Source: Rhizobacter sp. AJA081-3 (GTDB lineage Bacteria > Pseudomonadota > Gammaproteobacteria > Burkholderiales > Burkholderiaceae_C). From it: DNA of 64,000 bases. The stretch spans positions 1,426,001 through 1,490,000 of the forward strand of contig NZ_CP059067.1 in the NCBI RefSeq assembly GCF_017795745.1. The letters are read 5' to 3'. Both the position numbers and the translations under genes were made by a program. The notes beneath the pieces were generated by a model. The model saw only the letters and a program-made list of their open reading frames with translations. It was not told where the DNA came from and did no database searches. Below are positions 63,850-64,000 of the stretch, in pieces (within the stretch, counting starts at the first letter, position 1; every line of letters begins with the position of its first letter).

Positions 63850-64000
63850 GCAGGCAGCCCGGTGGCATCGCCCGGTTGAGCCCGAACGCTGGAGAGGCTC
63901 TGCTGCTCCTCGGCGACGAAACCCATCACCCGCTGGGCCGGCAGGGGGCGGCAGAAGAGAAAGCCCTGCAGTTCGGCGCAAGGGGTCGAGCTGAAGAAGG
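63846..64000 (-). CDS. EAL-domain protein, C-terminus only
   Basis: The last 51 codons of a gene that begins beyond the right edge. The residues CAELQGFLFCRPLPAQRVM match the end of EAL domains (the usual form is DELQGYLFSRPLPA). The stop TGA overlaps the GTG of the next gene, so the two cyclic-di-GMP proteins are probably co-transcribed. Nothing can be said of its N-terminal domains. Confidence 0.8.
   Translation of the reverse strand, partial: FFSSTPCAELQGFLFCRPLPAQRVMGFVAEEQQSLSSVRAQPGDATGLPA

Overview
The window looks like chromosome from a high-GC betaproteobacterium, most likely a Burkholderiales member near the Rubrivivax/Leptothrix/Methylibium group. This rests on the very high G+C third-position bias, the xseB-ispA-dxs operon, the RpfE-RecJ pair, DUF3422 and TctBA proteins, and the general protein style; no marker gene fixes the genus. 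Coding density is high, genes often overlap by 1-8 bases, and I see no tRNA, rRNA, IS element, prophage or CRISPR array.

Layout. 1-13.4 kb: the end of a large unrecognised protein, then polyphosphate genes (ppk1-sixA, with ppx about 6 kb away on the other strand) around a cytochrome P450, a CoA-transferase and a lipoprotein. 13.3-16.8 kb: stress protein, sulfurtransferase, drug/metabolite transporter and a Rieske oxygenase, all on the minus strand. 17-21 kb: xseB-ispA-dxs (isoprenoid precursors) and folE2. 21-28.4 kb (minus): a TPR protein, PHP phosphatase-EamA-Sua5/YciO, and rpfE-recJ-sugar dehydrogenase. 28.5-33.7 kb: two tandem LolC/E-type permeases with LolD, then a secreted S9 peptidase. 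33.7-37.7 kb (minus): PDZ-less trypsin-like protease-MoxR-DUF58-VWA. 37.8-41.7 kb: TatD, deoxyinosine glycosylase, spermidine-synthase-like protein and a GspE/PilB-type ATPase in overlapping order. 41.7-52.1 kb: TctBA, an MFS exporter, DUF3422, gamma-glutamyltransferase, a secreted RCC1-repeat protein, EamA and DUF1097.

52.1-61.5 kb is the most interesting block: a divergent acyl-CoA catabolic cluster. On the minus strand are an SCP2 protein, a MerR regulator and an acyl-CoA dehydrogenase. On the plus strand are a PECR-like SDR, a biotin-dependent carboxylase beta subunit, a second acyl-CoA dehydrogenase, an enoyl-CoA hydratase, the biotinylated alpha subunit and a BKACE (DUF849) enzyme. A perfect 10-bp palindrome sits between the two arms. 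The gene order matches the core of the acyclic terpene (atuB-F) pathway, but the regulator is of the leucine-pathway (LiuR) type and the last gene is a beta-keto acid cleavage enzyme, so the substrate is open. The window ends with two GGDEF/EAL-type proteins, the second cut by the edge.

Several genes have a -10-like hexamer only 6-9 bases before the start codon and no Shine-Dalgarno sequence, which suggests leaderless transcripts. ppk1 also has a Pho-box-like repeat at the expected position.
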